Shown: positions 1 through 8,803 of the stretch, one piece after another | Numbering within the stretch: the stretch's first letter is position 1 | How the letters are laid out: each line of letters starts with the position of its first letter | From: Natrialba sp. SSL1 | Lineage (GTDB): Archaea; Halobacteriota; Halobacteria; Halobacteriales; Natrialbaceae | Assembly (NCBI RefSeq): GCF_001861355.1 | Contig: NZ_MASN01000017.1 | Span: 62,001 to 126,000 of the forward strand | Length of the DNA stretch: 64,000 bases | Direction: 5' to 3' | Notes under the pieces: model-generated | Seen by the model: only the letters and a program-made list of their open reading frames with translations | What the model was told of the DNA's origin: nothing | Databases searched by the model: none | Position numbers and translations under genes: made by a program

Positions 1-404
1 TCCTCGGCGACAAGCGCGTCGTCCTCGAGTGGGAACGCCGCCTCGATTCGCGATTCTGGATTCTCCCAGTCGGCCATCGCGGCGTGTGGCACCTCGACGT
101 ACCAGATCAGCTCCGGGTCGTCGCCAGCGTCGAGAAACAGCGTCGCCGTGGCCGCGCCCTCGAGCCCGAGCAGCGGTCGCGGGTCGTCAGGGTCGACACA
201 GCGATCGGCGACTGCCTCGCGAACGGACTCGAGGCGGTCCTCGTCGATGGATCGACGGACGAGAAATGCGCTCGCGTGTCGCTCAGTGATGTTCTGGGAT
301 TCGTGCGCTGTCGACGCAACCCGCTGGCGATACCGCGCGTAGCTGACGGTGGCGGCGAGTACTCCGAGAACGATGCTCCGGCGTATCCACGGTCGAAGGT
401 CCAT
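1..404 (-). CDS. Hypothetical haloarchaeal protein, C-terminus beyond window edge
   Basis: The reading frame starts at the ATG complementary to 402-404 (MDLRPWIRRS) and runs off the left edge, so about 134 residues are visible. A short hydrophobic stretch near residues 8-20 (IVLGVLAATVSYA) looks like a single membrane anchor or uncleaved signal, followed by an acidic soluble part. The late motif LIWYVEVP and the length class resemble small uncharacterised DUF6176-like proteins, but that assignment is a guess. It diverges from nothing recognisable on its left; on its right lies the tRNA gene in the same orientation. No function is proposed. Confidence 0.6.
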   Translation of the reverse strand, partial: MDLRPWIRRSIVLGVLAATVSYARYRQRVASTAHESQNITERHASAFLVRRSIDEDRLESVREAVADRCVDPDDPRPLLGLEGAATATLFLDAGDDPELIWYVEVPHAAMADWENPESRIEAAFPLEDDALVAE

Positions 405-566
405 ACTAGATGGTCGACGCGAGCGGCGTTCGCACTGTTCCCGAAACCTATCGCCTCTTTAAGTACTCTGTGAGAGAGTCGTTGCCTGCTCATGGGTGTC
501 GAATCCGTTCTCGTCACAGCCCGTACCTCGCGGTGTCGACCCCTGATCACAACGGAGAAATTGGAG

Positions 567-638
567 TGGACTCGCCGGGATTTGAACCCGGGGCCTCTCC
601 CATGCCAAGGGAGTGATCTACCTCTGATCTACGAGCCC
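567..638 (-). tRNA. tRNA-Ala (anticodon GGC)
   Basis: On the minus strand a 72-nt cloverleaf is readable. The acceptor arms GGGCTCG and CGAGTCC pair over 7 bp with one G-U, followed by an A discriminator. The anticodon arm CTCCC-TTGGCAT-GGGAG carries GGC, decoding GCC/GCU alanine codons. The T arm contains GGTTCAAATCC. No CCA tail is encoded, as is normal when CCA is added after transcription. No intron is present in the anticodon loop. Confidence 0.95.
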
Positions 639-667
639 GCTTCGCAATACGCACTTTCCCACGGGAA

Positions 668-675
668 TAGATAAA
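668..675 (-). promoter_or_regulatory. TATA box of tRNA-Ala
   Basis: On the minus strand TTTATCTA lies 30-37 nt before the first tRNA nucleotide and is preceded by a G/C stretch. This is the spacing expected of a haloarchaeal TATA box driving a tRNA whose 5' end lies close to the transcription start. Confidence 0.5.
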
Positions 676-1001
676 CCCCTCGAAATCGTCGGGTCGGCCC
701 TGTCGTTGTCACACAGGGGTACTCGAGTACACCACCGTTTCCCACATCCCAACCACGCCCACGACGGTGGCCGGTTCACGACGTGCACCGACTGTGACCG
801 CTGTCTAGAAACCCTTTAGTCCGTGCCGCGGGAAGCGACGGTGGGAAGCGCACGGCCGCAAATCTGACAGTGCCACTCGCTTGGGTGGCTTGGGATTGCG
901 GAAGTGCATCTTGCACGGAGCCGGATTGCGGTCGACTGGGTCATGCGATCCAGTGCGAGCGCTATCCATCCGAGCGGTCAGTGCGGTTCCTATCCTCACC
1001 A
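676..1001 (+). other. Intergenic region with probable long S15 leader
   Basis: No convincing gene is seen between the tRNA promoter and S15. An A/T-rich box (ctttag, 814-819) in a GC-rich setting is the best TATA candidate for S15. If used, it would leave an mRNA leader of about 160 nt, which is long for a haloarchaeon. Short stems such as GCCAC/GTGGC (about 871-888) and GTGCA/TGCAC (about 903-917) are visible in it. Whether this is a structured leader or an unrecognised small RNA cannot be decided here. Confidence 0.35.
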
Positions 1002-1472
1002 ATGGCACGAATGCATACCCGCCGTCGTGGCTCGTCCGGTTCGGACAAGCCATCGGCAGACGAACCACCGGAGTGGAGCGACGTCGACCCAGCAGATGTC
1101 GAAGAACGGGTCGTCGAACTGGCAGCACAGGGGCACGACCCGAGTCAGATCGGCATCAAGCTGCGTGACGAAGGCGTCACCGGCACCCCCGTCCCTGACG
1201 TGAAGCTGGTAACCGACAAGAAGATCACCGAGATTCTCGAGGAGAACGACGCCAAGGCGGACGTTCCCGAGGACCTTCGGAACCTGATGGAGCGTGCGGT
1301 CCGACTGCGCGAGCACGTCCAGGAGAACCCACAGGACTACCAGAACAAGCGCGCGCTGCAGAACACGGAGTCGAAAGTTCGTCGCCTCGTCGACTACTAC
1401 CGAGGCAACGAGCTCGAGCCGGACTTCACGTACTCCTACGAGGTTGCGGTCGACCTCCTCGAGGAGCACTGA
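1002..1472 (+). CDS. rps15: 30S ribosomal protein S15 (uS15)
   Basis: A 156-residue protein beginning MARMHTRRRGSSGSDKP, the standard start of archaeal S15, with the conserved core containing IGIKLRDEGVTG and the C-terminal uS15 fold (residues about 85-150: LRNLMERAV, KRALQNTESKVRRLVDYYR). uS15 binds the central domain of 16S rRNA early in small-subunit assembly. The ATG at 1002 was chosen over upstream in-frame starts because it gives the family N-terminus. It heads a same-strand group with a DHH protein, a Pcc1-type protein and S3Ae, an arrangement found widely in archaea. Confidence 0.97.
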   Translation: MARMHTRRRGSSGSDKPSADEPPEWSDVDPADVEERVVELAAQGHDPSQIGIKLRDEGVTGTPVPDVKLVTDKKITEILEENDAKADVPEDLRNLMERAVRLREHVQENPQDYQNKRALQNTESKVRRLVDYYRGNELEPDFTYSYEVAVDLLEEH

Positions 1473-1579
1473 GTTCTGAGCTGGGAACGAAGACAGACGG
1501 GAGGAGCTGGAACCTAGAACCCGGACGCTGCGTCCGTAGCGTCCGCAGGTGACCCGCGACCGCGAACACGACACCCACA

Positions 1580-2986
1580 ATGTCCACGAACGGCCACCCG
1601 GATCAGGAATCGGACACCGAGTTCGGTTCCGACGCCGACATCGCTGTGACAGCCGCCACCGCCATCGAGAGCGCCGGCTTCGTCCGCGTCATCACGCGGG
1701 CCGACGGCGACGCCCTCGCGGCCAGCGGCCTGCTTACGGCAGCACTCTCGGTGACTAACACGCCGTTCCAGGTGACCGTCGGTCGGACGATCGCCGACCG
1801 AACCGAGCGCGCAACGCGCCGGACCAACACCGACGCCGACGCCGACGCTGACACTGGCGACGACAGTGACGAACTGACCGTCGTCTTCGGCACGGTCGAC
1901 GAACCGGCGCGCAAGCACGCCATCCGCCTCGATTCCGACGAGCGGCCGGCCACGCTCGCAGCAGCCGATACGGTTCGCGAACTCGGTTCGACGGGATCGG
2001 ACGACTCGAGCGACTCGAGTAGCCCGGCCGGGACACCGACCGACGACCCAACCGGACCCGAGCCCACGCTCGATCCGGTGCTCGCACTCGCAGGCCTCGT
2101 CGCCGCCGGCGTCGATCCCGGTGCCGGCGAGAGCGAGTGGGTACTCGAGTCCGCACGCGAGCGCGGGCTCGTCGAACGCCGGCCGGGCGTCGCGGTGCCG
2201 ACCGCGGATCCGGTCGACGGGCTGGCACACTCGACCCGACTGCGCGCGCCGTGGTCGGGCGACCTCGAGGCAACACGGGAGGCACTCTCGCCGACCGGAC
2301 TCGCCCTCGACCAGCCCGAGACGTTCGACGGGGACGATCACCGGACGCTCGGTTCGCTCGTCGCGCTCGATGTCGTCGGCGCGGACGACGCGACGGAGAC
2401 GGCGGCGACGTCGATCCAGCGCGTGCTCCGGCCGTACGCGATCACGAGCGACGAGTACGCGTTCGCAACTGTTGGCGGCTACGCCGCCGTCCTCGAGGCG
2501 ACCGCCCGCGCGGAGCCCGGTACGGGAGCCGCGCTGGCGATGGGCCTCGACGCTCGAGAGCCAGCGCTCGCCGCGTGGCGGGCATACGGCTCGCGCGCAC
2601 ACGCCGCACTCGAGTCGGCCTCGATGGGACGCTACGATGGGCTGTTCGTCGTCGGCATCGACGACGGGCCGGTCGAAGCGGTCGCACAGATCGCACTCGC
2701 GTACCGCTCGCCGGAGCCGACGGTGCTCGCCGTGGGTTCGGGCGAAGCGGCGCTTGCGACTCGCGAGACCGGGCCGGGTTCGGGCTCGATCGCAGCCACC
2801 GTGGAAGCGATTGTGCGTGACCTCGCCGACGATGGCGTCCAGGCGACGTACGATGTGGGTCACCGACGCGGCTATCTGCGCTTCGGTGCAGCCGAGTCGG
2901 CGTCGGATGCCGATCCGGACTCGCAGGACGCAGTGACAGTGGCGGACGACTCGACGATCATCGCGGCAGTGAGAGGACACTACTGA
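1580..2986 (+). CDS. DHH-family (RecJ/Cdc45-like) protein with degenerate catalytic motifs
   Basis: A 468-residue protein occupying the slot between S15 and the Pcc1 gene that normally holds an archaeal RecJ-like exonuclease. Motif I of DHH phosphoesterases (HxDxDG) is represented at residues 38-50 only by ITRADGDALAASG, and no DHH triad is found where motif III should be (the region reads VVFGTVDEPA). A C-terminal DHHA1-like portion (VVGIDDGPVEAVAQIALAYR, then VGHRRGYLRF) remains. The fold is therefore probably kept while metal ligands are lost, as in Cdc45-type relatives. A role as a non-catalytic partner of a replisome or of an active RecJ paralogue is inference. Residues 78-95 and 135-160 are D/T/S-rich low complexity. 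The Pcc1 gene follows after 2 nt. Confidence 0.8.
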   Translation: MSTNGHPDQESDTEFGSDADIAVTAATAIESAGFVRVITRADGDALAASGLLTAALSVTNTPFQVTVGRTIADRTERATRRTNTDADADADTGDDSDELTVVFGTVDEPARKHAIRLDSDERPATLAAADTVRELGSTGSDDSSDSSSPAGTPTDDPTGPEPTLDPVLALAGLVAAGVDPGAGESEWVLESARERGLVERRPGVAVPTADPVDGLAHSTRLRAPWSGDLEATREALSPTGLALDQPETFDGDDHRTLGSLVALDVVGADDATETAATSIQRVLRPYAITSDEYAFATVGGYAAVLEATARAEPGTGAALAMGLDAREPALAAWRAYGSRAHAALESASMGRYDGLFVVGIDDGPVEAVAQIALAYRSPEPTVLAVGSGEAALATRETGPGSGSIAATVEAIVRDLADDGVQATYDVGHRRGYLRFGAAESASDADPDSQDAVTVADDSTIIAAVRGHY

Positions 2987-2988
2987 CC

Positions 2989-3429
2989 ATGCCGGCACAC
3001 ACGACCACGAACACGGACGACTCGCTCGAACGCGCGACGGCGACGATCCGCACGTCCCACGACGATCCCGATCTCGTTGCACGGGCGCTACGCCCGGACA
3101 ACACCGACGAGATGGAGACCGTCACGGACGGCGACAGCGTCGTCACGCGGATCGAGCGCGAGTCGACGAGCGGACTGCACTCGACGGTCGACGACTACGT
3201 CGTCAATCTCGAGGTTGCAGTCGACGTTGCTCGCACGGCACGCGAGGCCGGCGTGGCTACTGACGCGACTGCGCAGTCTCCAGCACCACCTGCTTCATCC
3301 AGTTCATCTGCTCCATCTACTCCATCCACTTCGAACGCAGACGCAGCCGACGAACAGCGCGACAACCCGACGGACACGGGTACTGTGTCCGACACAGACA
3401 CCGACAACACACACGATACCAATGAGTGA
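2989..3429 (+). CDS. KEOPS Pcc1-type subunit (possible Pcc2 paralogue)
   Basis: A 146-residue protein whose first ~90 residues match the small Pcc1 fold: a hydrophobic/acidic beta strand, then LVARALRPDNTDEM, the strand SVVTRIERESTSGLHSTVDDY, and a C-terminal helix NLEVAVDVARTAREAG. Pcc1-type proteins dimerise and organise the Kae1-Bud32-Cgi121 complex that makes t6A37 on tRNA. The remaining ~50 residues are a Pro/Ser/Thr/Asp-rich tail. It lies 2 nt after the DHH gene and overlaps S3Ae by 8 nt, implying translational coupling. A second Pcc1-type gene sits at 48112-48387, so one of the two is expected to be the Pcc2 paralogue; which is which cannot be settled without alignment. Confidence 0.8.
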   Translation: MPAHTTTNTDDSLERATATIRTSHDDPDLVARALRPDNTDEMETVTDGDSVVTRIERESTSGLHSTVDDYVVNLEVAVDVARTAREAGVATDATAQSPAPPASSSSSAPSTPSTSNADAADEQRDNPTDTGTVSDTDTDNTHDTNE

Positions 3430-4063
3430 ACGTTCAGTCTCACGTGCGAAACAGGAAAAGCGGTGGTACACCGTGCTCGCTCCGGAGCAGTTCGACCGGA
3501 CGGAGCTCGGCGAGACCCCCGCTGACGAACCGGAAAAGGTCTACGACCGAACCATCGAAACGACGCTTGGCGAACTCAACAACAACGCCAGCGAGAACAA
3601 CACGAAGCTGACCTTCAAGATCACCGACGTGGGCAGCGACGCCGCATACACGGAGTTCATGGAACACTCCCTGACCCGTGACTACCTGCGCTCGCTCGTC
3701 CGCCGCGGTGCCTCGAAGATCGAGGCCTACGTCACCGTCCTCACGACGGACGACTACCGCGTCCAGATCCAGCCCGTCGCCTTCACGACGAAGAAGGCTG
3801 ACGCGAGCCAGGAAAAGGCCATCCGCAACCAGATGGTGCAGATGATCGAAGAGGCAGCCGAAGAGCGCACCTTCGAGGAACTGATCGACAGCGTCGTCGA
3901 AGGCCGCCTCTCCTCGGCAATTTACGGCGAAGCCAAGACGATCTACCCGCTTCGCCGCGTCGAAATTCAGAAGGCAACGCTCGAGGCTCGCCCCGAGGAA
4001 GTCGCCGAAGAGGAAGCGACCTCCGTCGACGTCGACGACGAAGACGTCGCAGCCGACGACTAA
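3422..4063 (+). CDS. rps3ae: 30S ribosomal protein S3Ae (eS1)
   Basis: A 213-residue protein starting MSERSVSRAKQEKRWYTVLA, with the family core motifs VYDRTIETTLGELNNN, KITDVGSDAAYTEFMEHSLT and YLRSLVRRGASKIEAYV. eS1 lies on the platform of the archaeal small subunit near the mRNA exit. Its ATG lies inside the end of the upstream Pcc1 gene (overlap 3422-3429), which fixes the start. The C-terminus is highly acidic (EEATSVDVDDEDVAADD), typical of salt-in halophiles. A T-tract follows the stop by about 30 nt. Confidence 0.97.
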   Translation: MSERSVSRAKQEKRWYTVLAPEQFDRTELGETPADEPEKVYDRTIETTLGELNNNASENNTKLTFKITDVGSDAAYTEFMEHSLTRDYLRSLVRRGASKIEAYVTVLTTDDYRVQIQPVAFTTKKADASQEKAIRNQMVQMIEEAAEERTFEELIDSVVEGRLSSAIYGEAKTIYPLRRVEIQKATLEARPEEVAEEEATSVDVDDEDVAADD

Positions 4064-4090
4064 CTACTCGAGTCCCGTTTCGAGACAATT

Positions 4091-4100
4091 TCGTTTTTTC
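4091..4100 (+). terminator. U-tract terminator after S3Ae
   Basis: A run of six T (4094-4099) within tcgttttttc lies 31-36 nt beyond the S3Ae stop, in a region otherwise poor in T-runs. Archaeal RNA polymerase terminates at such U-tracts without needing a hairpin. Confidence 0.55.
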
Positions 4101-4166
4101 GGGCACTCGCGGGAAGGAGCAGCGGCTGGACTGCGTGTCCGTCGAACAATCCGACCGTAGCGGCCC

Positions 4167-5603
4167 CTACCCGAGGTGGATCGGGTCGACCTTCATGAAC
4201 TCCCGAAGAACGACAGTCGCGTACGACCCCTTCGGTAGCGCGAACGAGAGAGTGAGCGAATCTGCTGCAGCCTCGGACCGCTCATCGCCGGCCGTCTCGA
4301 CACCGAGTTCAGTCTGCACGAGGACCGCCCGCCGCGTGCCAGTCGAGTGGAACTCACCGGGCAGGTCGAAGTCCTCGGGGGCAAGCTCGAGGTCGTCGAG
4401 CACGGCGCGCTCGATCTCACCCTGTTCGCCGTCGGCGAGTTCTGTTTCGGTGCCGACCAGCGGCGCGGTGACGAACGCTCGGCCGCGCTCGCAGTGACGC
4501 GTCACGGACCGGACACGGCGCTCGTCGACGCGCTGGAGGCGGTCCGTATCCGGAAGCACGAGTTCCGCTGGCACGTCGTCGCCGGTATCGGCGAAACACA
4601 CGACATCGCCCGCTACCGGGCGGTCGAACGGCAGCCCGCGCTCGAGTCGCTCCGAGAGCATCAGGTTGAACGCGTACGACTGCGCGGCGTGGACGAACAG
4701 CCGCTGGAGGTTCGAGGGCAGGCGCTCGAGTGCAGCACGGAAATCGGCGGGGTCGGGCTCGTCGGTACCGTCGCTGCTGGCGGTGCACTCCGCGAGTTCG
4801 TGGAGCATCGAGCGTTCGTAGCGCAGTCGGTTCGGGAACCGATCGAGGGCTTCCTGCCAGTCTCGCGTCTCCTCGATAAATCGGCGGGCCTCCTGGGTGC
4901 TCTCGGGTTCGGCGTCGCTCGGCGCGCCGAGGTAGGCCATCACTGCACCCTCCCAGTCGCCGCGGACGATTTCGAGGCCGACCTCGTGGGTGACCGGCCG
5001 GCGGCTGCCGAAGCGCTGCTGGCCGAAGAAGTTGGGGACGCCGACGGGCGTTGTTTCCGTTGCTGATTCACTATTGCCGGCCATAGAGGTGTCGAGGCCA
5101 CCAAACTCGGACAGCTCGTCCGCGATCTGCGAGGCCGTTTCCGGCTGGTCGGCGTCGCTCACCACGATCTCGAACTGGTTCCCTGCGAGGTCGCCGAACT
5201 CGAGTGCCCGGCCGGCGCGCCCGAGGACCTCGAGGTCGGCGCCGTCGATGTCGGGGAGCTCGGTGGCGTCGGCGCCGCTGGTGGTATCGTAGACGGAGAA
5301 GAGCTGGGTCGTGACGGCGTACTTGTCCTTGGTGCCGGCCCAGTTGACGCGCTCGCGAGAGATGCCGAGTGCGTCCGAGAGACGGGTTGCGAAGTCGTTG
5401 GTGTCCCAGCCGCGCAGGGTTGCGCGAAAGACGAGGTGTGGGTAGGCGTCGGTCGGGGCGTCGATTGGTTCGGTCGTGAAGCGCTCGCGTTCGCGAACGC
5501 GAAAGTGGTCGTCGGCTGCGCGGAGGCGGCCGCCGACGCCGTCGGTGTCGGTGACGTAGGCCTGCATTCCGACGGCCTGTTCTGTGGGGTGTGCCGGGCG
5601 CAT
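4167..5603 (-). CDS. truD: tRNA pseudouridine(13) synthase TruD
   Basis: A 478-residue protein of the TruD family, which isomerises U13 (and related sites) in tRNA. The catalytic motif is at residues 87-100 ([14 protein letters not shown]) with the nucleophilic Asp in TKDK. The family motifs GNQFEIVV and [18 protein letters not shown] follow, and the TRUD insertion domain spans roughly residues 200-380. The acidic loops are longer than in bacterial TruD, as usual in haloarchaea. It is convergent with S3Ae and separated by 103 nt. An alternative start at [10 protein letters not shown] (residue 13) would also be compatible with the fold. Confidence 0.96.
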   Translation of the reverse strand: MRPAHPTEQAVGMQAYVTDTDGVGGRLRAADDHFRVRERERFTTEPIDAPTDAYPHLVFRATLRGWDTNDFATRLSDALGISRERVNWAGTKDKYAVTTQLFSVYDTTSGADATELPDIDGADLEVLGRAGRALEFGDLAGNQFEIVVSDADQPETASQIADELSEFGGLDTSMAGNSESATETTPVGVPNFFGQQRFGSRRPVTHEVGLEIVRGDWEGAVMAYLGAPSDAEPESTQEARRFIEETRDWQEALDRFPNRLRYERSMLHELAECTASSDGTDEPDPADFRAALERLPSNLQRLFVHAAQSYAFNLMLSERLERGLPFDRPVAGDVVCFADTGDDVPAELVLPDTDRLQRVDERRVRSVTRHCERGRAFVTAPLVGTETELADGEQGEIERAVLDDLELAPEDFDLPGEFHSTGTRRAVLVQTELGVETAGDERSEAAADSLTLSFALPKGSYATVVLREFMKVDPIHLG

Positions 5604-5793
5604 GCTGATAGCGGGGCTTCGGGTGCCGGCGGTAAATCGGTTCGTTCTCGGCGGTCGTGCGACCGGTTCGCCCCGTCTCCCGCTACGGGGATAGAATCGC
5701 CGACACGGTTATTGCTGGTGGTACCCTCACAGCGACAGGCGATCGACTACCGACGACCGGTACGGACTGCCGATCTGTCTTGGAAACCCCATC

Positions 5794-6012
5794 ATGGATA
5801 CAAACCACTCTCCGGAAGACCAGGCTGACGCAACTGATGCGTTCGAGTCCGAACTAAAGACGCTCGTCACGACTGGGTTCGCGCGCGGAGCGACGATCGA
5901 GGCGACGTGGGTGATCACAACGCCGATCGAGGACGCACCCGACTGGGTCGTCACGATCGAACGCGAGGATTTAACCGCTGATTCACCGCACGACAGCTTT
6001 TCCGTCGAGTAA
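5794..6012 (+). CDS. Small hypothetical acidic protein
   Basis: A 72-residue acidic protein (MDTNHSPEDQADATD start) with a central beta-strand pattern TIEATWVITTPIEDAPDWVV. Codon choice fits the genome and a clean ATG is present. The opposite strand has a longer frame of unlikely composition, which I reject. No domain is recognised. It precedes a winged-helix gene in the same direction by 160 nt containing an AT-rich promoter-like segment (ataaaggttatat, about 6066-6078), so the two genes are probably transcribed separately. Confidence 0.6.
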   Translation: MDTNHSPEDQADATDAFESELKTLVTTGFARGATIEATWVITTPIEDAPDWVVTIEREDLTADSPHDSFSVE

Positions 6013-6171
6013 TGAGCGAACTCTTCACTCGCCGTGACTATTTCTTTCTGTTGTAGATAGGGACAATAAAGGTTATATCGCTCCTCGTCTATGGGCACAT
6101 GTACTCTGCTGAAGTCGGACGGAGAGAGTTGTCGGCGACCGGGAGCAGTGTAGGTGAAGTACGGAGCGAGT

Positions 6172-6591
6172 ATGAAGACCCAGACACGCAATCCTACTGA
6201 TGACGCAACAGAGACGCGATTGATCGACACGACCGACCTGTTCGATGCATTTGCCGCTCGCCGGCGACAGTACGCGCTCGCATATCTCACACAACACCGG
6301 GTCCCGGTTTCGATTACAGACCTCGCCGCGTATATCACCCGACAAGAGCGGGAGACCCCAACCCGACCGTACTCGACGGAGGACCAGTACGAGCGGGTGC
6401 TGGTCGACCTCTGTCACGTTCACCTCCCGAAACTGGCCGATATCGGCCTGCTCCAGTACGATACGGACACCGAACTCGTCGAGTTGCTCGTCGATTCGCA
6501 CGTCCTCGTCCCGTATCTCGAACTCGCTGATATCGACCACCTCACTCTCGATGCCGGCGCCGACGACGATGCTGCCACCGGCACCGACTGA
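6172..6591 (+). CDS. DUF7344-type winged-helix protein
   Basis: A 139-residue protein with a helix-turn-helix of the haloarchaeal DUF7344 type: LFDAFAARRRQYALAYLTQH, then SITDLAAYI as the second helix and a long H..LPKLADIGLLQYD recognition/wing region near residues 75-95. The C-terminal part (VPYLELADIDHLT) is probably a dimerisation helix. These proteins are presumed transcription factors; targets are unknown. ATG 6172 is preferred to the GTG at 6154 because it gives the usual short polar leader before the domain. Confidence 0.8.
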   Translation: MKTQTRNPTDDATETRLIDTTDLFDAFAARRRQYALAYLTQHRVPVSITDLAAYITRQERETPTRPYSTEDQYERVLVDLCHVHLPKLADIGLLQYDTDTELVELLVDSHVLVPYLELADIDHLTLDAGADDDAATGTD

Positions 6592-6724
6592 GATCAATAC
6601 CGGTACTCCTATCGACGCAGGTACTCACCCGTATCAGTGCTGACGCTGACTCCACTACCGGTGCCAGAACCGACACACTCCTCATCCTACCGCACACAGC
6701 CTCTCAACCGTCCCGACGCGACCG

Positions 6725-7063
6725 CTAGAACAGCGAGAGTTCGCCCGTGATGCTATCGACCCGATCGTCACCCGCCGGTCCGACTGCGAGCGCCGTCACC
6801 GTCCCGGGCTCGAGTTGGGTGTGCCCAGCGTCGCGGACGACCGCCTTCGGCACGCCGTCGCGCTCGGCGATCTCGGCGAGTTCGTGCAACTGCCGCTCGC
6901 TCTCACCCTTGAGTACGACCTTCTTCTGCCCGTTTCGCTTCCACTGGTCGCGCAGTTGTGAATCCGCCTTCTCGTAGGCCGACAGCGACGCGTGTGCGAC
7001 CTGCGCGGCGAGCTTTCCCTGTCCCATGCCGATATCCGTGCGGGCGACGATGGCCTGCTTCAT
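6725..7063 (-). CDS. pth2: Peptidyl-tRNA hydrolase Pth2
   Basis: A 112-residue protein of the archaeal/eukaryotic Pth2 family, which releases tRNA from dropped-off peptidyl-tRNA. The N-terminus [20 protein letters not shown] with [14 protein letters not shown] is the family signature, as are [24 protein letters not shown] and the ending [11 protein letters not shown] followed by TGELSLF. The start at 7063 gives the canonical M(K)QAIVAR terminus; upstream sequence in frame does not resemble the family. Confidence 0.97.
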   Translation of the reverse strand: MKQAIVARTDIGMGQGKLAAQVAHASLSAYEKADSQLRDQWKRNGQKKVVLKGESERQLHELAEIAERDGVPKAVVRDAGHTQLEPGTVTALAVGPAGDDRVDSITGELSLF

Positions 7064-7213
7064 GTCTCCGTACTCGAGTGCGACAGATAAAGCAGCGACG
7101 ATCGGTCGATAGCCAGTGCAACCGATACCGACGCCAGTGGTAGTTGCCGCGCCAGTACTGCTACCGTCGTGCGAGACGATACACATTTGGGGGCAGCATC
7201 GCTAGTCGCGAGC

Positions 7214-7834
7214 ATGAATCAGACGCGCCGTGCCTTCCTCGGGACGACGACCGCCGTCGGTCTCGGGGTCGTTGCCGGCTGTCTCGGCAGCGAGGATCCG
7301 CCCGAGCCACCGGTCGCCGGCAATCCGGACGCAGACGTCACCGTAACGGTGTACGAAGACTTCTCCTGTCCGTTCTGCCGGGACTTCAAACTCGGTGTCT
7401 TTCCCGACCTCGAGGAGCAGTACCTCGAACCGGGCGACGTTCGATACGAGCATCGGGACTTCCCCGTCATCGACAGTCCGTGGTCCTGGGAGATTCCGAG
7501 CGCGGCCCGGGAGGTCTTCGAGAGTACGGGCAACGACGCGTTCTGGGAGTTCACGACCGAGATCTACGCCTACCAGGGATCGTACAACTACGGTGCCATC
7601 GAGGGCGTCGCCGACGAGGTCGGAGCCGACGGCGCGGCGATCCGCGACGCTGCCGAAGACGAGAGCCACCGATCGACGATCGAGGACGACAAGTCCTACG
7701 GCGAATCCAACGGCGTCGGCGGAACCCCCACCATTCTCGTCAACGGCGACGCCGTCGAACTCTACGAATCCGAGGACTTCGAAGCGATGGCACTCGAGGA
7801 GACGTCCGCGGCGATCGACGCGGCACTCGAGTAA
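7214..7834 (+). CDS. DsbA-family thioredoxin-fold lipoprotein
   Basis: A 206-residue secreted protein. The N-terminus MNQTRRAFLG has a Tat twin-Arg motif and a lipobox VVAGC (Cys23), so it should be anchored to the outer face of the membrane. The active site is C52-P-F-C55 in VYEDFSCPFCRDF. The cis-proline loop GGTPTILVNG comes late in the sequence (about residue 168). The family includes thiol oxidases and isomerases acting on exported proteins. The start at 7214 is fixed by the signal peptide. It lies alone, with 150 nt to Pth2 (divergent) and 208 nt to dcd. Confidence 0.93.
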   Translation: MNQTRRAFLGTTTAVGLGVVAGCLGSEDPPEPPVAGNPDADVTVTVYEDFSCPFCRDFKLGVFPDLEEQYLEPGDVRYEHRDFPVIDSPWSWEIPSAAREVFESTGNDAFWEFTTEIYAYQGSYNYGAIEGVADEVGADGAAIRDAAEDESHRSTIEDDKSYGESNGVGGTPTILVNGDAVELYESEDFEAMALEETSAAIDAALE

Positions 7835-8042
7835 CTATCTGCGCTCGTCTGTTGCTTGCAGCCACACTCTGTGACTGGAGTCCTTACTGCAAGCTGTTCC
7901 TCGTCAGTCGCACCCAGCCAGCCGTACGCTGCCACTGGCACCTGCTCTCGCCTCGAAGCAGCTACTCGAGTGCCGCCAACTCCCATCCCTATCCAAACGC
8001 TGGATCGAACAGTTTACACGCCCACCGTTCGACACCTCGGAT

Positions 8043-8645
8043 ATGATCCTCTCCGATGCGGACATCCTTCGACGACTGGAGGAGGGCGACCTCGTCGTCG
8101 ACCCGCTCGACGACCCCGAACTGCAGATTCAACCGGCAAGTGTCGACCTCCGACTGGGACGGGAGTTCCTCGAGTTCCAGCGGACGAACATTCCGTGTAT
8201 CCACCCGACCTCGGAGCGAGAGGTCGACGAGTACGTCACCGAGACGGTCGTCGAGGACGGCGACGACTTCATTCTCCACCCGGGTGACTTCGTGCTCGGA
8301 ACGACCTACGAGCGCGTCGAGATTCCGGCGGACCTGATCGCACACGTCGAGGGCCGATCCTCGCTCGGCCGCCTTGCAGTCGTCGTCCACGCCACTGCAG
8401 GGCTCTGTGACCCCGGCTACCGCGGACAGATCACGCTCGAACTCTCGAACCTCGGCAGTGCGCCGGTCGCGCTCACGCCGGGAATGCGGATCTCACAGCT
8501 CACGTTTACGGAACTCAAGACGGAGGCAGAGCGACCCTACGGCAGCGAGCGCGGCTCGAAGTATCAGGATCAGGACGGACCGCAGGCCTCCCGAATCCAG
8601 AGCGATCACGAATTCGGCGGCGACCAACTGGATCGCGACGACTGA
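8043..8645 (+). CDS. dcd: dCTP deaminase (possibly bifunctional with dUTPase)
   Basis: A 200-residue trimeric-type dCTP deaminase/dUTPase fold protein. It opens [21 protein letters not shown] and carries the conserved block [21 protein letters not shown] followed by [14 protein letters not shown]. The enzyme deaminates dCTP to dUTP, and some archaeal members also hydrolyse dUTP to dUMP. The Gly after HATA, where E. coli Dcd has His, is shared with the M. jannaschii bifunctional type, so bifunctionality is possible but not proven. The polar tail after residue 165 covers the active site in relatives. Confidence 0.93.
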   Translation: MILSDADILRRLEEGDLVVDPLDDPELQIQPASVDLRLGREFLEFQRTNIPCIHPTSEREVDEYVTETVVEDGDDFILHPGDFVLGTTYERVEIPADLIAHVEGRSSLGRLAVVVHATAGLCDPGYRGQITLELSNLGSAPVALTPGMRISQLTFTELKTEAERPYGSERGSKYQDQDGPQASRIQSDHEFGGDQLDRDD

Positions 8646-8803
8646 GACGATCGTTGGACTGTTTTACCGGTGATCGACGCCTCCGTCAGACCGATCACTA
8701 GTAACGAACTCTACCGGGCCGATACGTTCGAACACCGGAGTAAAACGAAACGCAACTGGATTCCGACCGAACGTACCCGATATCGGTGAGACACGACTAC
8801 GAC

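Noticed and set aside
870-1001. In-frame upstream extension of S15 (would add ~44 residues)
   Set aside because: The added sequence is Cys/Trp-rich and not acidic, and the ATG at 1002 gives the exact family N-terminus.
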